Part shown: in pieces, positions 20,931 through 32,953 of the stretch | Layout of the letters: each line of letters opens with the position of its first letter | How positions within the stretch are numbered: the first letter of the stretch is position 1 | NCBI GenBank assembly: GCA_041394905.1 | Contig: JAWKHJ010000002.1 | Location: 558,001-622,000 of the forward strand | Length of the DNA stretch: 64,000 nucleotides | Direction of reading: 5' to 3' | Source: RI-231 sp041394905 | GTDB lineage: Bacteria; Acidobacteriota; Terriglobia; Bryobacterales; UBA6623 | Position numbers and translations under genes: made by a program | Notes under the pieces: model-generated | What the model saw: the letters and a program-made list of their open reading frames with translations, nothing else | What the model was told of the DNA's origin: nothing | The model's database searches: none

Positions 20931-23900
20931 ATGTATGAAAAGTTCCTTCGGCTGGCAGCGCTAGGTCTGCTGTCCGCCATCCTGTCGTTCGGCCAAACGC
21001 AAGGCACGATCCAGAGCGTGGTCACCGACAACTCCGGCCGTCATTCCCGGCGCGCAGGTCGAAATCGCCAACCTCCCGGACGGGCGTCAGCTCCGACGTC
21101 TCGACCAGCGAGGCGAGCTACTACACCACCGGCTCTCAATCCGGGACTCTACAAGATCACGGCGAGCTGGACCGGTTTCGCGCCCCAAGAGCGTCCCCAA
21201 CTCCGCCTCGAAGTCGGGCATGGCGGCGCGCGTGGACTTCAGCCTCAACGTAGGCAGCGTGGTCGAATTCATCGGTCTCGGCGGCGTCGCAGTTCTGCAA
21301 ACCAGGCCAGACCGACGTTGGTCAGGTCATCGATTCCGGCGCATCCTCGAGATGCCATCAACGGTCGCAACTATCTCCAGTTGGCGCAGTTTACGGTGGG
21401 CGTTCTGCCTTCGCGCACGCTCGGCAAGGGCACGCGGCAGGACGGCGAGCGGGGCGGCGAGGGCGGCTTCCGCGCCATGGGTCTCAACGTGGCCCAGAAC
21501 AACATCTTGCTCGACGGCAACGACAACTCTTCGCGCAACTCGGGCGGCGCGCTGGGCTTCAGTCCCAGGCCGTCAAGCCCCCTGTCGACGCGGTGAGCGA
21601 GTTCAAGGTCGTCACCAACAACATGTCCGCCGAGTACGGCTACCGCGCCGGCGCCAAGGTGCTCGTCTCGACCAAGTCGGGTACGAACCAGTTCCACGGC
21701 TCGCTCTATGAGTTCCTGCGCAACGAGAAGCTCGACGGTACGAACTTCTTCGCCAACCGCGCAGGCGCGAAGAAGCCGACCTATCGGCAGAACCAATACG
21801 GCGGCACCATCGGCGGGCCGATCGTCAAAAACAAGACGTTCTTCTTCTTCAAAAACACCAGGGCACGCGCATTCGCTTGGGGCAGAGCTTCATCTCGACC
21901 GTTCCCAGCTTGGATGTGCTCAACGGCGACTTCTCGCAGCAACCCGCGCAGCGGCGCAACGTTTATGACCCGCTGACACTATCCGGCACGGGCGCTTCGG
22001 CGACGCGTGACCAGTTCGTCAACAACGTGATCCCGTCAACGCGTTTCGATCCGATCGCGCAACGCATCGCGAACCTGTACCCGGCGCCGAACATCGCCGG
22101 CCGCGAGAATCAGCCGAACAACTACTTCTACTCGCCGTCGGACTCGGATCGACGCTGACAACCAGTACGACATGCGGTTCGACCACAACTTCTCGGACTA
22201 ACGCCACGCGCATGTCTTCGCGACGGTACTCGCTTCGCGACCAGTTTGTCGAACCAGAACGGCGTGCTGCCGAACCCGGCCGTCGGTGGAACCGGCCAGA
22301 CTGTCGACCTGCTCGGCCAGAACTGGGCGTTCAACTTGAGCAGCGCCTTCAAGCCGACGTTGTTCAACGAGCTGCGCGTGGGCTACACCTACTTCCCCAC
22401 GACGTTCGACATCCCGATCAAGGAGAACCTCAACAAGGAGTTCGGGATCAAGGGCGCTTTCGGCGATACGCTGAACGACGGCAAGGACAACGGCTTCGCC
22501 CTTTTCGGGCCGGCTGGGTTCACGCAGGTCGGTCCGCGCGGCTTCTGGCCGAACTTCAACGACCTGAAGAACTTGATGGTGGCCGACAACATCTCACTCA
22601 TGGTCAAGTGGCAAGCACACGCTTCAAGATCGGCGCGTCGAGCATGCGCTGGACGGACATCTTCCGCGAGTCGCCTTCGCGGTTCCGTCGCGGGCAACTT
22701 CAACTTCTCCGGCGTCAGTACACCGCGCAGAGCAGCCGGATAGTGGCAGCGAGCCGGTCGGCTCGCACCGGAAACGTTCGATCGCCGACATGCTCTTGGG
22801 CCTGGCCAATAACGGAACCTGGGGCTGGCCGAACGGCGAGGAGTACATCACGCGCTACTACGGCGCCTTCATCCAGGACGACTACAAAATTACCAGCCGG
22901 CTGACCATGAACATCGGCTTGCGCTGGAAAATGATGCAGACGCCGACCTTTCCCGATCCGCAGAATCAGACGGTGGCTCGCTACCTGAATCCGCTCATCA
23001 ACGACATCAGCCCGGCCAGGAAGCGTTCATTGTTCCCGAAGAACGGCAGCATTGCGGCTGCGTTCAGGACAAGAACAACTTCGCGCAGCTCGGCTTGGCG
23101 TACCGCTTCAACGACAAGACGGTGCTCCGCGCCGGCAGCTGGCATCTACTACGGCGAGCCCGACAACCCGCAGAGCGAAGTCCGCCCGCTTCTTCACCGG
23201 TCCGCCGAACGCGGGCGAGATCGGGCTGGGCAACTTCACCTCGTTCACCTCGACGCCGATCTACGTGCGGGACGGTCTGCCTCCGTTCCAGACAGGCGCG
23301 GTGCTGCCGGGCGTGGAGCGTGTCGGTCTCGTATGACTCGCAGCCGACGTTCTACGTCGCAGTGGTTCTTCGACCTGCAACGCGAAATGCCGAGGCATTC
23401 TGCTCACTTTGGGCTATGTCGGCACCAAGTCGACCCACATGTGGACGGGCCGCAACCTGAACACGCCCTACACGCCGGACCCGACGATCAACGTGAACCA
23501 GCGGCGCATCTGGCCGCAGTTCGGCGGCGTAACCCTGCAAGAGGCGATGTTGAACGCCAACTATCGTTCACGGCCAAGGCTGAGAAGCGCTTCACCAAGG
23601 GATTCACCTTCTTGAGCTCGTTCACGTGGTCGCACAACATCAACTACGGCAACGAGAACCTCGAGCAGGACGGCTCGGCCGCGCCTTCCAGCACAACCTG
23701 AACCTGGATCGTGGCAACGCGAACCCGGACCGGCGCTTCGCCTGTGTCGAGCGCCGTTTGGGAGCTGCCCTTCGGCAAGGGTAAGGGGATGCCTGAGTCC
23801 GGTCCGCTCGTGGATCCTGGGCGGCCGGGCAGTTGGGCGGCACGTGACGCTGCTCAGCGGCGTTCCGCAAGACCACACCATTAACGTGAACAGCACCGCT

Positions 23901-24266
23901 AACGTCGGCGCGCCTAACCGCGGCGATGTGGTGGCCGTGACGCCAACCTGCCGACCAGCGAGCGGACGATCGACCGCTGGTTCAACACCGGCTTCGTCGT
24001 GCGTAGTGCGCCGGGCGTGTTCGGCAACGCGGGACGCAACGTCATCATCGGACCTGGCCGCAGCAACGGTCGACGTCAGCGGCGTCGCGGACCTTCCGGA
24101 TGCCGTGGGAAGGCCATACGGTCCAGTTCCGCGCCGAGTCGTTCAACTTCACCAACACGCCGTTCTTCGGTCAGCCGAACACTTCAATCGGCACGCCGGC
24201 GGCTGGCCAGATCACGGACGCGGACGATCCGCGCCGCATCCAGTTTGCGCGCTCGCACGCTCCTAG
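20931..24266 (+). CDS. TonB-dependent receptor, Oar-like (many frameshifts)
   Basis: Starts MYEKFLRLAALGLLSAILSF with signal peptide ending GQTQG, then CarboxypepD_reg domain (TIQSVVTDNS, SYYTTG), plug block (INGRNYLQLAQFTVGVLPSR, MGLNVAQNNILLDGNDNSS), EFKVVTNNMSAEYGYRAGAK, GTNQFHGSLYEFLRNEKLDG, and barrel strands to DDPRRIQFA. Roughly 1100 codons. It is clearly a tandem paralogue of the next gene: the same motifs occur in the same order (SRSLGK/SRTLGK, KVVTNN, FHGSAYEFLRN, LSSFTWSHNI). The exact stop is unclear because of shifts at the end; TAG 24264-24266 would give a family-like length. A shared substrate type with the paralogue is likely but unknown. Confidence 0.8.
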
Positions 24267-24305
24267 GCCGTCCTCATACGACCGCAAAGACGCTGAACTA
24301 CTGAC

Positions 24306-24342
24306 GGGGCGGACCTTTTGGGGTCCGCCCCGTCTCTTTTTT
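24306..24342 (+). terminator. Rho-independent terminator between the two tandem receptors
   Basis: GGGGCGGACC and GGTCCGCCCC arms (perfect 10-bp stem) with a short loop, followed by GTCTCTTTTTT. Good orientation for the upstream plus-strand receptor. The rest of the gap to 24521 holds only short inverted repeats and no clear promoter. Confidence 0.85.
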
Positions 24343-24521
24343 CATATCTACTGCAAGCGCATACATAGAGCACATTGGTAGCCATCCTTAGCCCGTACAG
24401 TGTGAATTCGTACTCTTAGCGATAGCTCATCCTGGAAAGTGAGATCCCCGCATAGGGGCTGGAATCAAAGCCTTATCAAGGCTAGGGTTGCCGAGTCTTC
24501 AAGGTCACCCGGGTGGGACCA

Positions 24522-27500
24522 ATGCAAAACAGAATTATCAAGATAGGAGCGCTCGCCACCGCTGTGTTCGCGATGTTCGCCCAGAGCCAAGGTACGATCC
24601 AAGGGGTTGTCACCGACGACTCCGGGGCAAAGTCATTCCCGGAGCGACGGTCACCGTTTCGAACGATGCCACCGGCGTCGATGTCATCCGCTCGACCAAC
24701 GAGGTCGGCTTTTACACCGCTCCGGGCCTGAACCCGGGCGATTACACGGTTTCTGTCACCGCGGACGGCTTCTCGACCGCACAGCGGCCCGGCGTCCGGC
24801 TCGAGGTCGCCCAGACGCTGCGCCTCGACATCCAGCTCAGCGTCGGTCAGTTGACCGAAGTGGTCGAGGTGTCGGCCGCGGCGCAGCTCATCCAGTCGGA
24901 AAAAACGGAAGTCGGTCAGGTGATCGACTCCAAGCGCATTCTCGAGATGCCGCTCAACGGCCGCAACTATCTCGAGCTCGCCCGCTTCTCGGTCGGCGTG
25001 TTGCCCAGCCGCTCGCTCGGCAAGCGGCACCCGGCAAGACGGCGAGCGCGGCGGCGAGGGTGGCACGATGGTTGTCGGCATGGCTGCGGCGCAGACCAAC
25101 GTCTTGGTCGACGGCGCGGACAATTCTTCGCAACTCCGGGCGGCGCCCTCGGCTTCCAGGCGCAATCGACCAAGCCGGCGATCGATTCGGTCGGCGAGTT
25201 CAAGGTCGTCACCAACAACAACTCCGCCGAGTACGGCTACCGCATGGGCGCCAAGGTCATCGTGTCCACCAAGTCCGGCACCAACCAGTTCCACGGCTCG
25301 GCCTACGAGTTCTTGCGCAACGACAAGCTCGACGGCACGAACTTCTTCGCGAATGCGCAAGGCGCGGCCAAGCCGACGCTGCGCCGGAACCAGTTCGGCG
25401 CAACCATCGGCGGGCCGATCGTCAAGAACAAGATGTTCTTCTTCGTCTCCTGGCAGAGCACCTTCGAACGCCTGGGCCAGAGCTTTACCTCGACCGTGCC
25501 GACCCTGGCTGCGCGTAACGGCGACTTCTCCGGCGAGCCGGACCCGAACCGGCTGATTTACGACCCGCTCACCAACCCGGGCGGGCAGCGCGAGGAGTTC
25601 CCGAATTACGTCATCCCGGCCAGCCGTTTCGACCCGGTCTCGAAGACGATCGTCGATCTGTACCCCAACCCAACCAACGGCAAGACGCGGAACAACTACT
25701 TCTACTCGCCGTCGGACAAAGTCAACTTCCACCAGTACGACTTCAAGTGGGACTACAACATCAACGACAATCACCGTACCTTCATCCGCTACTCCCTGCG
25801 CGACGAAAACGTGCTGAACAATTGCCCGATGCCGTTGCCCGCTTGCGGCGGCACGGGGCAGACCGTCGACCTGCCGGGCCAGAACTGGGCGGCGTCTTTG
25901 CAGTCGACCTTCGGTTCGCGCATGTTCAACGAGCTGCGCTTCGGTTACACGCACTTCCCAACGCGGTTTGACATTCCGTTCACCGAGAATCTGAATTCGC
26001 AGTACGGGATCAAAGGCGCGCCGGGCGACACGATCGGCGACGGACTCGACCAAGGCTACTCGCTGTTCATCCCGGGCAGCGGTTTCACCAACGTCGGGCC
26101 GCGCGCCTTTTGGCCGAACGTCAACAAGCTCGACAACATCCAGATCTCGGATAACTTCACGATCATTCAGGGCAGGCACACCATCAAGTTCGGTTATGAG
26201 TTTCGCCGCAGCGACGTGCCGCGCTCGCCCTCGCGCTACCGCCGCGGCCAGTTCAACTTCAACGGCCAGTACACCGCGGGGAATCCGACCAACTCCGGCA
26301 GCCGCGGCCAAACAGGCTCCGGACTTGCGGACATGCTGCTCGGTTTCGCCAACAACGAGACATGGGGCTTCCCCAACGGCGAGGATGTGATCACGCCCTA
26401 CCACGGCATGTTCGTGCAGGACGACTGGAAGATCACGAACCGACTGACGTTGAACGTCGGCGTACGTTACGAGCGCTTCATGCCGCCCACGTTCCCGGAT
26501 CCTTCCAAGCAGACCGTGTCGCGGTTCTTGACGCAGATCAATGGCCGGGCCTTCGATCCAGGCGAAGGGATTGTACCGGGGGCAGGCGGTTGGGGCGAAG
26601 CGCAGTACTTGCCGCAGTTCGTCGTTCCTAGCAGCAGCAGCGATTCCGGTGGCAAGACCGATGGCAACAACTTCGCTCCGCGCTTTGGCATCGCCTACCG
26701 CGCGACGAGCAAGACGGTCATCCGCGCCGGCGCGGGCCTCTACTACGGTGAGGCGAACAACGTGCAGGGCGAGCATGCGCGCTTCTTCACGGGCGCCCCG
26801 CTGGCGAACGAGTTCAACAATCCGCAGCCGTTCAACCGCCTTTCGCAGTTGATCGTGCAGGAGGGCTTTGCGCCGGTCACGCCCGAGGGCTTTCCGCGGG
26901 CCGGCCTGAGCGTGAGCACCTCTGCCGATGGCGCTTGGCCTCAGCTCTACTCGGGCCAGTGGTTCTTTGACATCCAGCATGAGCTGCCGCTCGACACTCT
27001 GCTGACGATCGGCTACAACGGCACCTCGACTTCGCAGATGCCGGTGGGCGTCAACATCAACCGCCCTGTCACCTTTGGCGACGGCAGCGTCAACGTGAAC
27101 AACCGTCGCGTGCGGCCATTCTTCAACAGCGTGAACATGATCGGCGTGCAATATATGAACGCCAATTACAACTCATTGACCGTGAAGGGCGAGAAGCGCT
27201 TCACCAACGGCTTCACGTTCCTCAGCTCGTTCACCTGGTCGCACAACATCGACTACGGCAACGAGAACCTGTTCCAGGGCGCGACCGCGCAGGAGCGCTA
27301 CACCTACAACAAGTCCATCGAGCGCGCGAGCGCCTCGCTCGACCGGCGGTTGGCGTACGTGCTCAGCGCGGTTTACGAACTGCCGTTTGGCAAGGGCAAG
27401 TCGTTTTTGCAATCCGGTCCGGGCAACTGGATCCTGGGCGGCTGGCAGGTCGGCGGCATCCTGTCACTGCTGGCCGGCACGCCGGACTCACACTCGTTCA

Positions 27501-27901
27501 ACCGGGACACCACTGGCGTCGGCGGCGCCAACCGCGGCAACCTCGTCGGCGAGCTGAATCTGCCGAGGTCGGAGCGTACGGTCGAGCGCTGGTTCAACGT
27601 GGACGGATGCCGCCCGCTTACGTCGGCTTGCGCGGTACAGCCGGGCAATACGTTCGCGCTCGACAACGCCGGCCGCAACCTGATCATCGGACCGCCCTCG
27701 CGCAACTTCGACTTCTCGCTTTCGCGGCGATTCACCATCACCGAGAAGCAGGCGTTGCAGTTCCGGTTTGAGTCGTTCAACTTCACCAACACGCCGACGT
27801 TCGGTAGCCCGAACACGGCGATTGGCGGCGCGAACGCCGGCATCATCACGACCGCCTCGGATCCGAGGCGCATTCAGTTCGGTCTGAAATACATGTTCTG
27901 A
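24522..27901 (+). CDS. TonB-dependent receptor, Oar-like (nearly intact)
   Basis: Start chosen at ATG 24522 (MQNRIIKIGALATAVFAMFA); a GTG nine bases upstream is possible. Signal peptide to AQSQG, CarboxypepD_reg domain (TIQGVVTDDSG, VIPGATVTVSNDATGVDVI), plug with LNGRNYLELARFSVGVLPSR and TNVLVDGADNSS, the block GTNQFHGSAYEFLRNDKLDG, a barrel of about 850 residues, and a final DPRRIQFGLKYMF. About 1125 residues. Three indels: a loss near 24634 and a compensating pair near 25026 and 25128. It is the best-preserved Oar-like copy here and a good template for correcting its paralogue upstream. Confidence 0.92.
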
Positions 27902-27926
27902 TCGGGCTCAACACTCTAAAAAAAAC

Positions 27927-27952
27927 AAGGGCGGTCCTTCGGGACCGCCCTT
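27927..27952. terminator. Perfect TTCG-loop terminator hairpin
   Basis: AAGGGCGGTCC, TTCG, GGACCGCCCTT form an 11-bp perfect stem with an extra-stable tetraloop, 25 bp after the receptor TGA. The long A-run before it makes a T-tract only on the minus strand, so the best-formed terminator faces minus. As the flanking genes are both plus-strand, it probably acts on plus transcription through the hairpin itself. Confidence 0.7.
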
Positions 27953-27999
27953 CGTGCGCGCGTAACCGCTTTGATGCCCCTTGCTGATAGGCTTGGATC

Positions 28000-28981
28000 G
28001 TGCGACTCCTCGTTCCGCTCATTCTTGCGATTGTCCTGGGTTCTTGTGGAGCGGCCCCGGAGCCGCCGCCAGCCGAGCGGGCGAAGTCTGCACCGCCTTA
28101 CGCACCGGGCCAGCGCACGCTCCTCCACGCGCACAACTGCTACCTCTATCATGGCGAACACGCAGACCGATCGACTGAAAATCCTGGCAACCGGAACGCC
28201 GGCTGTGATCGAGCAGGATTTGATCTGGAACGATGGTCGTTCGGTCGTCGGCCACAACCGCCCCTGCACGGGCGAGGAGCCGACCCTCGAGGAATACTTT
28301 TTCGAGCGCGTCCGGCCGATCGTCGAACAGGCTCTGGCGGACCCCAAACCCGAGCAGTGGCCGTTGCTCATCCTGCAATCTGGACCTCAAGACGGAAGAG
28401 CCTGAGCAACTGGCGGCGCTCTCGGCGCTGCTTGAAAAGTACAAGGACTGGCTGACCACCGCCAAGCGCACTGAGACGCCCGAAAAGCAGGAGCCGCTGC
28501 ACTACGGACCGGTCATGGTGATCAACGAAGGCTCCACCGTGCGGAGAAGGCCTTCCACGACGACGTGCCGGTCGGCGTGACATCCGCATTTTCGGCATCC
28601 TGCCGGCCAGCGACGCGCCGATGACGACCGAGCCCGCGCCCCAGGCGATGGTCGCCGCCGGACCGAACAACTACCGCCGTTGGTGGAACCTATCGTGGCA
28701 CGCCGTCGAAGAAGGCGGCCAAACCAAGGCAGGCGATTGGACTCCCGAGGACGATGCCCGCCTCCGCGCGCTGGTCGACTACGGCCACAGCCAAGGCGTC
28801 TTCGTCCGCTTCTATTGCCTCAACGGCTACCCGGCGGACGATCCCCATGGATGGAGCCCCCGGCTACAACTTCGGCTCGCTGGAAGCGGTGCAACAGCGC
28901 TGGCGCGCCGCCAAAGCGGCGGGCGTGGACTGGCTGGCGACCGATCAGTATGAGGAACTGGCGAAAGAACTGAGCCGCTAG
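28000..28981 (+). CDS. Glycerophosphodiester phosphodiesterase/PI-PLC-like lipoprotein (frameshifted)
   Basis: GTG start at 28000; MRLLVPLILAIVLGSCGAAP is a lipoprotein signal (lipobox LGSC). Joined frames give RTLLHAHNCYLYHGEHADR, KILATGTPAVIEQDLIWNDG, SVVGHNRPCTGEEPTLEEYF, NNYRRWWNLSWHAVEEGG, VDYGHSQGVFVRFYCLNGYP and WLATDQYEELAKELSR. The early H-A-H-N and E-x-D pair and the TIM-barrel-like order of strands fit the PLC-like phosphodiesterase superfamily. Four frame changes near 28170, 28385, 28550 and 28860. Likely periplasmic or outer-membrane anchored; the substrate (phosphodiester of glycerol or inositol) is an inference. Confidence 0.65.
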
Positions 28982-28984
28982 GAA

Positions 28985-29017
28985 CGAGGGCGCTGGTACT
29001 TGGGGTACGCGCCCTCG
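28985..29017. terminator. Bidirectional terminator between convergent genes
   Basis: CGAGGGCGC and GCGCCCTCG arms with a 15-base loop fill the 59-bp space between the phosphodiesterase stop (28981) and the smc stop (29041). Position argues for a shared terminator; T-tracts are poor on both sides. Confidence 0.5.
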
Positions 29018-29040
29018 AAACTTCCTCCGGGCCAACTCGC

Positions 29041-32000
29041 CTAGCGGCCGATGCCGACCAGCGCCGGCTCTGGTTCGTCGCGGCGAGCTGTCGCCGTCGG
29101 GCCGCGCTCGGCCATGCGCACCGAGACCAGCTTCGAGACGCCCGGCTCTTGCATCGTCACGCCGTAAAGCGCCTGCGCGGCTGCCATCGTCGTCTTCGAG
29201 TGGGTGATGATGACGAACTGCGTCTGGTCGCTCATGTCCTGCACCAAGCGGCGGGAAGCGCAGGGATGTTCGGCTCGTCGAGCGCGGCGTCCACCTCGTC
29301 GAGCACGCAGAACGGACTCGGCTTGTAACGAAGATCGCCATCAGCAGAGCTACCGCAGTCAGCGACTTCTCGCCGCCGGAGAGCAGCGCGACGTTCTGCA
29401 GTTTCTTCCTGGAGGCGAGGCGACGATGTCGATGCCCGACTCGCCCACGTTCTCCTCGTCCGTCAGGCGCATCTCGCCCACGCCGCCGCCGAACAAGGTC
29501 GTGAACGTCTTCTTGAAGTTCTCGTTGACGACGTCGAAGGCTTCCTTGAACTGCTTCTTCGAAGCGGAGTCGATCTCATGGATCGCCTGCTGCGTGTCGC
29601 GGATCGAGTTCAGCAGGTCGGCCTGCTGCGTCTCGAGGAACTCCTGCCGGCGGCTGGCTTCCTCATACTCTTCGAGCGCGAGCACGTTCACCGGGCCCAG
29701 CTTTTCGATGCGGTCTTTGACGTCGCGGTAGCGCGTCTCGGCTTCGACGAGTTGCTCCGCCGAGAGGTCTTCGGCCGCAAGCTTGGCCACCTCTTCGATA
29801 GGCTGCTTGAGCTCGGCTTCGCAGGTCTCGCTCAAGTGACGTAAGTCGGAGCGGCGCTGCGCCAAGTCGACCTCGAGCTTGGAGAGCCCCTGGCGTGCGG
29901 TCTCGACATGCCCGCGCACCTCGCGCATTTGCTGCTCGAGCATTTGCACGCCCTCGCGCAGCTCGGTGAGCGATTGGGCGAGATGCTGCACGCGCTCTTG
30001 CAGGGCCTTTTGGCGCTCGTCGCGGCCGGTGATCGCACCGCTCAACTGCTCGTTGTCGGCCAGCAGACGTAGGCGCTCGGTCTCGAGGTTTTGCACCTGC
30101 GCTTGGATGCGGTCGCGGCGTTGCTTTTGCTCTTCGGCTTGGCTCTGCACGCGGGCCAGAGCGGATTTGGCAGCTCGCCGGCGCTCGTCGAGCGCGGCCG
30201 CCTCGGCACGAAAGCTGGTTTGCTCTTCCGCCAGTCCGCTGACTTCGTTCTGGGCCGCTTCCAGCGCGCCCTTGAGCTGCTCGAGCGCTTCGTCGGCGCT
30301 CTGGCGATCCCGCTCGCGTTGTTCGATCGCGGCCAGACGCTCAGCGTGGTCGCGCGAGGCGCGCTCGGCTTCCTTACCCAGCCGCTCGGCTTCCTGCGCG
30401 GAAACCGAACGGCGGCGCTCGCCGCGCTGCGCTTGCTCCTCGAGCCGGGTGTTCTCGTGACGCAGGCTGAGCGCCGCGCGTTGCAGCTCCTCGAGCTCGG
30501 AACGCAACTGCTCACGCTCGACCGTCAATGCTCCGATGCGCTCGTCGGCTTGCTCGGCCGCAGAACGGTTCTCGGCGAACAAGCGTTCGAGCTCCGCGAG
30601 CTTCGGCCGCAACTCGCGCAGCTCGCGCTTGAGCGCCAGCGGGCCGGCCGCGCTCTTGCGTCCACCGCTGACCGTGTAGCCTCGATAGCAGACGCCGGAC
30701 GGCAACAGGAAGTAGAGGTCCGGATAGCGCACCGCAAGCTTGCGGGCGGCCTCCTCTTCTTCGACCAAGTAGCAGCCGCGCAGCTTCGGCAGCAGTGTAG
30801 AGGCCGACTCGGCCAATCCGTTCTGCAGGTGAATGTGGTCCGCCAGCCGCCCGGTCACTCCGGTTTCCGGCCCAAGCGCCGGCGTATCGCTCGGCACGGG
30901 TTTGTCCGGGTGAACCAAGAACGTGGCGTGGCCCTGCAGGTCGGACTTGAGCAGCCCGACGCCGCGGATGGCTTCGTCCCACGAGTTGACCACGATGAAC
31001 TCGAGCTCTTCGCGCAGGAAGTCTTCCGCGGCCCGCTCGTATTGCGGCGCGACTTCGACGATGTCGGCCAAGATACCGATCGGCTTGAAGTCGGTGACGC
31101 GGCCCTTCTCGATAGCCGCGAACATCGTCTTCACGGTCTCAGTCGTATAGGCGTGGTGCGAGAGGATCTCTTCGAGAGACTCGCGTCGAGCGCGCATCCG
31201 CGAGAGGTCCCCTTGGAGCTGGTCTGCGGCCTGACGCCGGCTCTTTGCCTGCTCGCGTTGGCCACGGATTTCTTCGTCGAGCTCGCCGGCGCGTTTGCTC
31301 TGGCCTTCGATCCGCTGCTTCTGTTCGGCGAGCTTCGCCTCGAGCTGTTCACGCGCGTGCTCGATCTGTTCGAGCTCCTTTTGCGCCGCGGCTTCTTCCT
31401 GGCGCGCCCGCGTCACTTGGCGCTCGTTGCCGGCGAGGAACTCCTCAATCTTCGCGATGGCGTTGCGTAGCCCGGAAACCTCGCCCATCAGGGCGAGCAC
31501 CTTGCGGCGCGAGGACTCCTGCTCTTGGGCGCGCTCGTGGATGTGCTTGCGGCGGGCTTCGAGCTCTTGCGTCTTCTGCGCGAGCTTGGCCTGCACTTCG
31601 CCGGCCTGCCGGTCCACCTGTTCGACGGCGTTGCGCTCCTGCGTGAGTTCCTGCTCGTACTGCGCCAGCCGCTCGGTGATCGAGACGATCTCCGCCTCGG
31701 CGTGACTCTTACGGCGCTGGCTCTCTTCGGCCGAACGCGCCTGCTCGGCGATGCGCGAACGCAGCCGCTCTACCTCGACGGTCAGCTTCGAGAGCTCTTC
31801 GCGGCCGGTCTGGAGCTCTGCTTCGCACTTGTGTTGCGAGTCGCGCTTGGTGTTGAGCTCGGTCTCGAGCTGCTCCGCTTGCTTGGAGTGCTGCTCGAAC
31901 TGCTCCTGCGCCGTTTTGCGGTTCTGCTCGGTGGACTGGATATCCGCGTCCATGCGGCGGAAGCGGCTGGCGAACAGCGAAGTGGCGGCTTCGGAGAGTT

Positions 32001-32718
32001 CCTGGCGGTACTCTTCGTACTTCTTCGCGCGCGCGGCCTGGCGCTTGAGCGAACCGGACTGGCGCGTGACTTCCTGCAGGATGTCGTTTACGCGGTGTAG
32101 GTTCTGCTTGGCGCTCTCGAGCTTGAGCTCAGCCAGGCGCTTGCGCGTCTTGAACTTGGTCACGCCGGCGGCTTCCTCGACCAGCGCGCGGCGGTCGAGC
32201 GGTTTCGAGCTCAGCACCTGCCCGATGCGGCCCTGCTCGATGATGGCGTAATGGTTGGGGCCCAGGCCCGTGCCCATGAACAGGTCGTGGACGTCGCGCA
32301 GACGGACCGAGCGGCCATTGATCAAGTAGTCGCTGTCACCCGAGCGCAGCAGCTTGCGCGTGACCTGCACCTCGCCGGGGCGCTTCGGCTTGCCACCGGC
32401 ATGGGAAAGGACGTTCTGGCCTTCCGCATCGCTGTTCTGCGCCTGCGCCTCGGGGTCGAACAAAGTCATCGTCACCATCGCGGCGCCGGCCGGCTTGCGG
32501 TCGCGGGAGCCGTTGAAGATGACGTCGAGCATGCGGCCGCCGCGCAGCGACTTGGCCGACTGCTCGCCCAGCACCCAACTGATCGAATCCGAGATGTTCG
32601 ATTTGCCGCAGCCATTCGGCCCGACGACCGAAGCGATGCCGGAACCTGGGAAATGCAGCTCCTCTTTATCGCAGAACGACTTGAAGCCGACCAATTCGAG
32701 TTTCTTAAGCCTTAACAA
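29041..32718 (-). CDS. smc: Chromosome segregation ATPase SMC (frameshifts at the C-terminus)
   Basis: Condensin subunit that organises and segregates the chromosome, about 1225 residues. N-terminal LRLKKLELVGFKSFCDKEEL and Walker A VVGPNGCGKSNISDSISWVL; then the LINGRSVRLRDVHDLFMGTG block, long coiled coil, hinge around residues 520-680, second coiled coil, and C-terminal head with LSGGEKSLTAVALLMAIF (signature) and FCVLDEVDAALDEPNI (Walker B) once frames are joined. Three small shifts near 29410, 29332 and 29262 break an essential gene and so look like sequence errors. The start is TTG at 32718: an in-frame stop lies close upstream and no ATG is available. ScpA/ScpB are not in the window. 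Confidence 0.95.
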
Positions 32719-32953
32719 CTCGGTAAAACCCCTAGTGGACGTTTAAGGCGCCTAAACCCAACATAAGGTGGAAGCCGCCGTGGAGCGCCCGGGTCCCCCC
32801 CGAGCACTGTTCCATACTACTCTTGTGGCAGCAGCCTGTAAAGGGGGCGGCCCCCAATATCTTGTGGGTTTTGTTTTCGGGAGCCCCAGATGTCGGTAGC
32901 TGTTTGCCTAACTCCCCGTTCTTCAGTCGGTTAGAATGGGTGCAGAAAACCGC

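Noticed and set aside
24482..27151. 889-codon open frame on the minus strand opposite a receptor gene
   Set aside because: It mirrors the codon phase of the plus-strand receptor, is rich in Arg/Val/Ala/His with no domain or signal peptide, and the plus strand has clear conserved receptor motifs.
30091..31470. 459-codon open frame antisense to smc
   Set aside because: A shadow caused by GC-rich codon bias; Leu/Arg-rich without recognisable motif, while smc on the other strand is certain.
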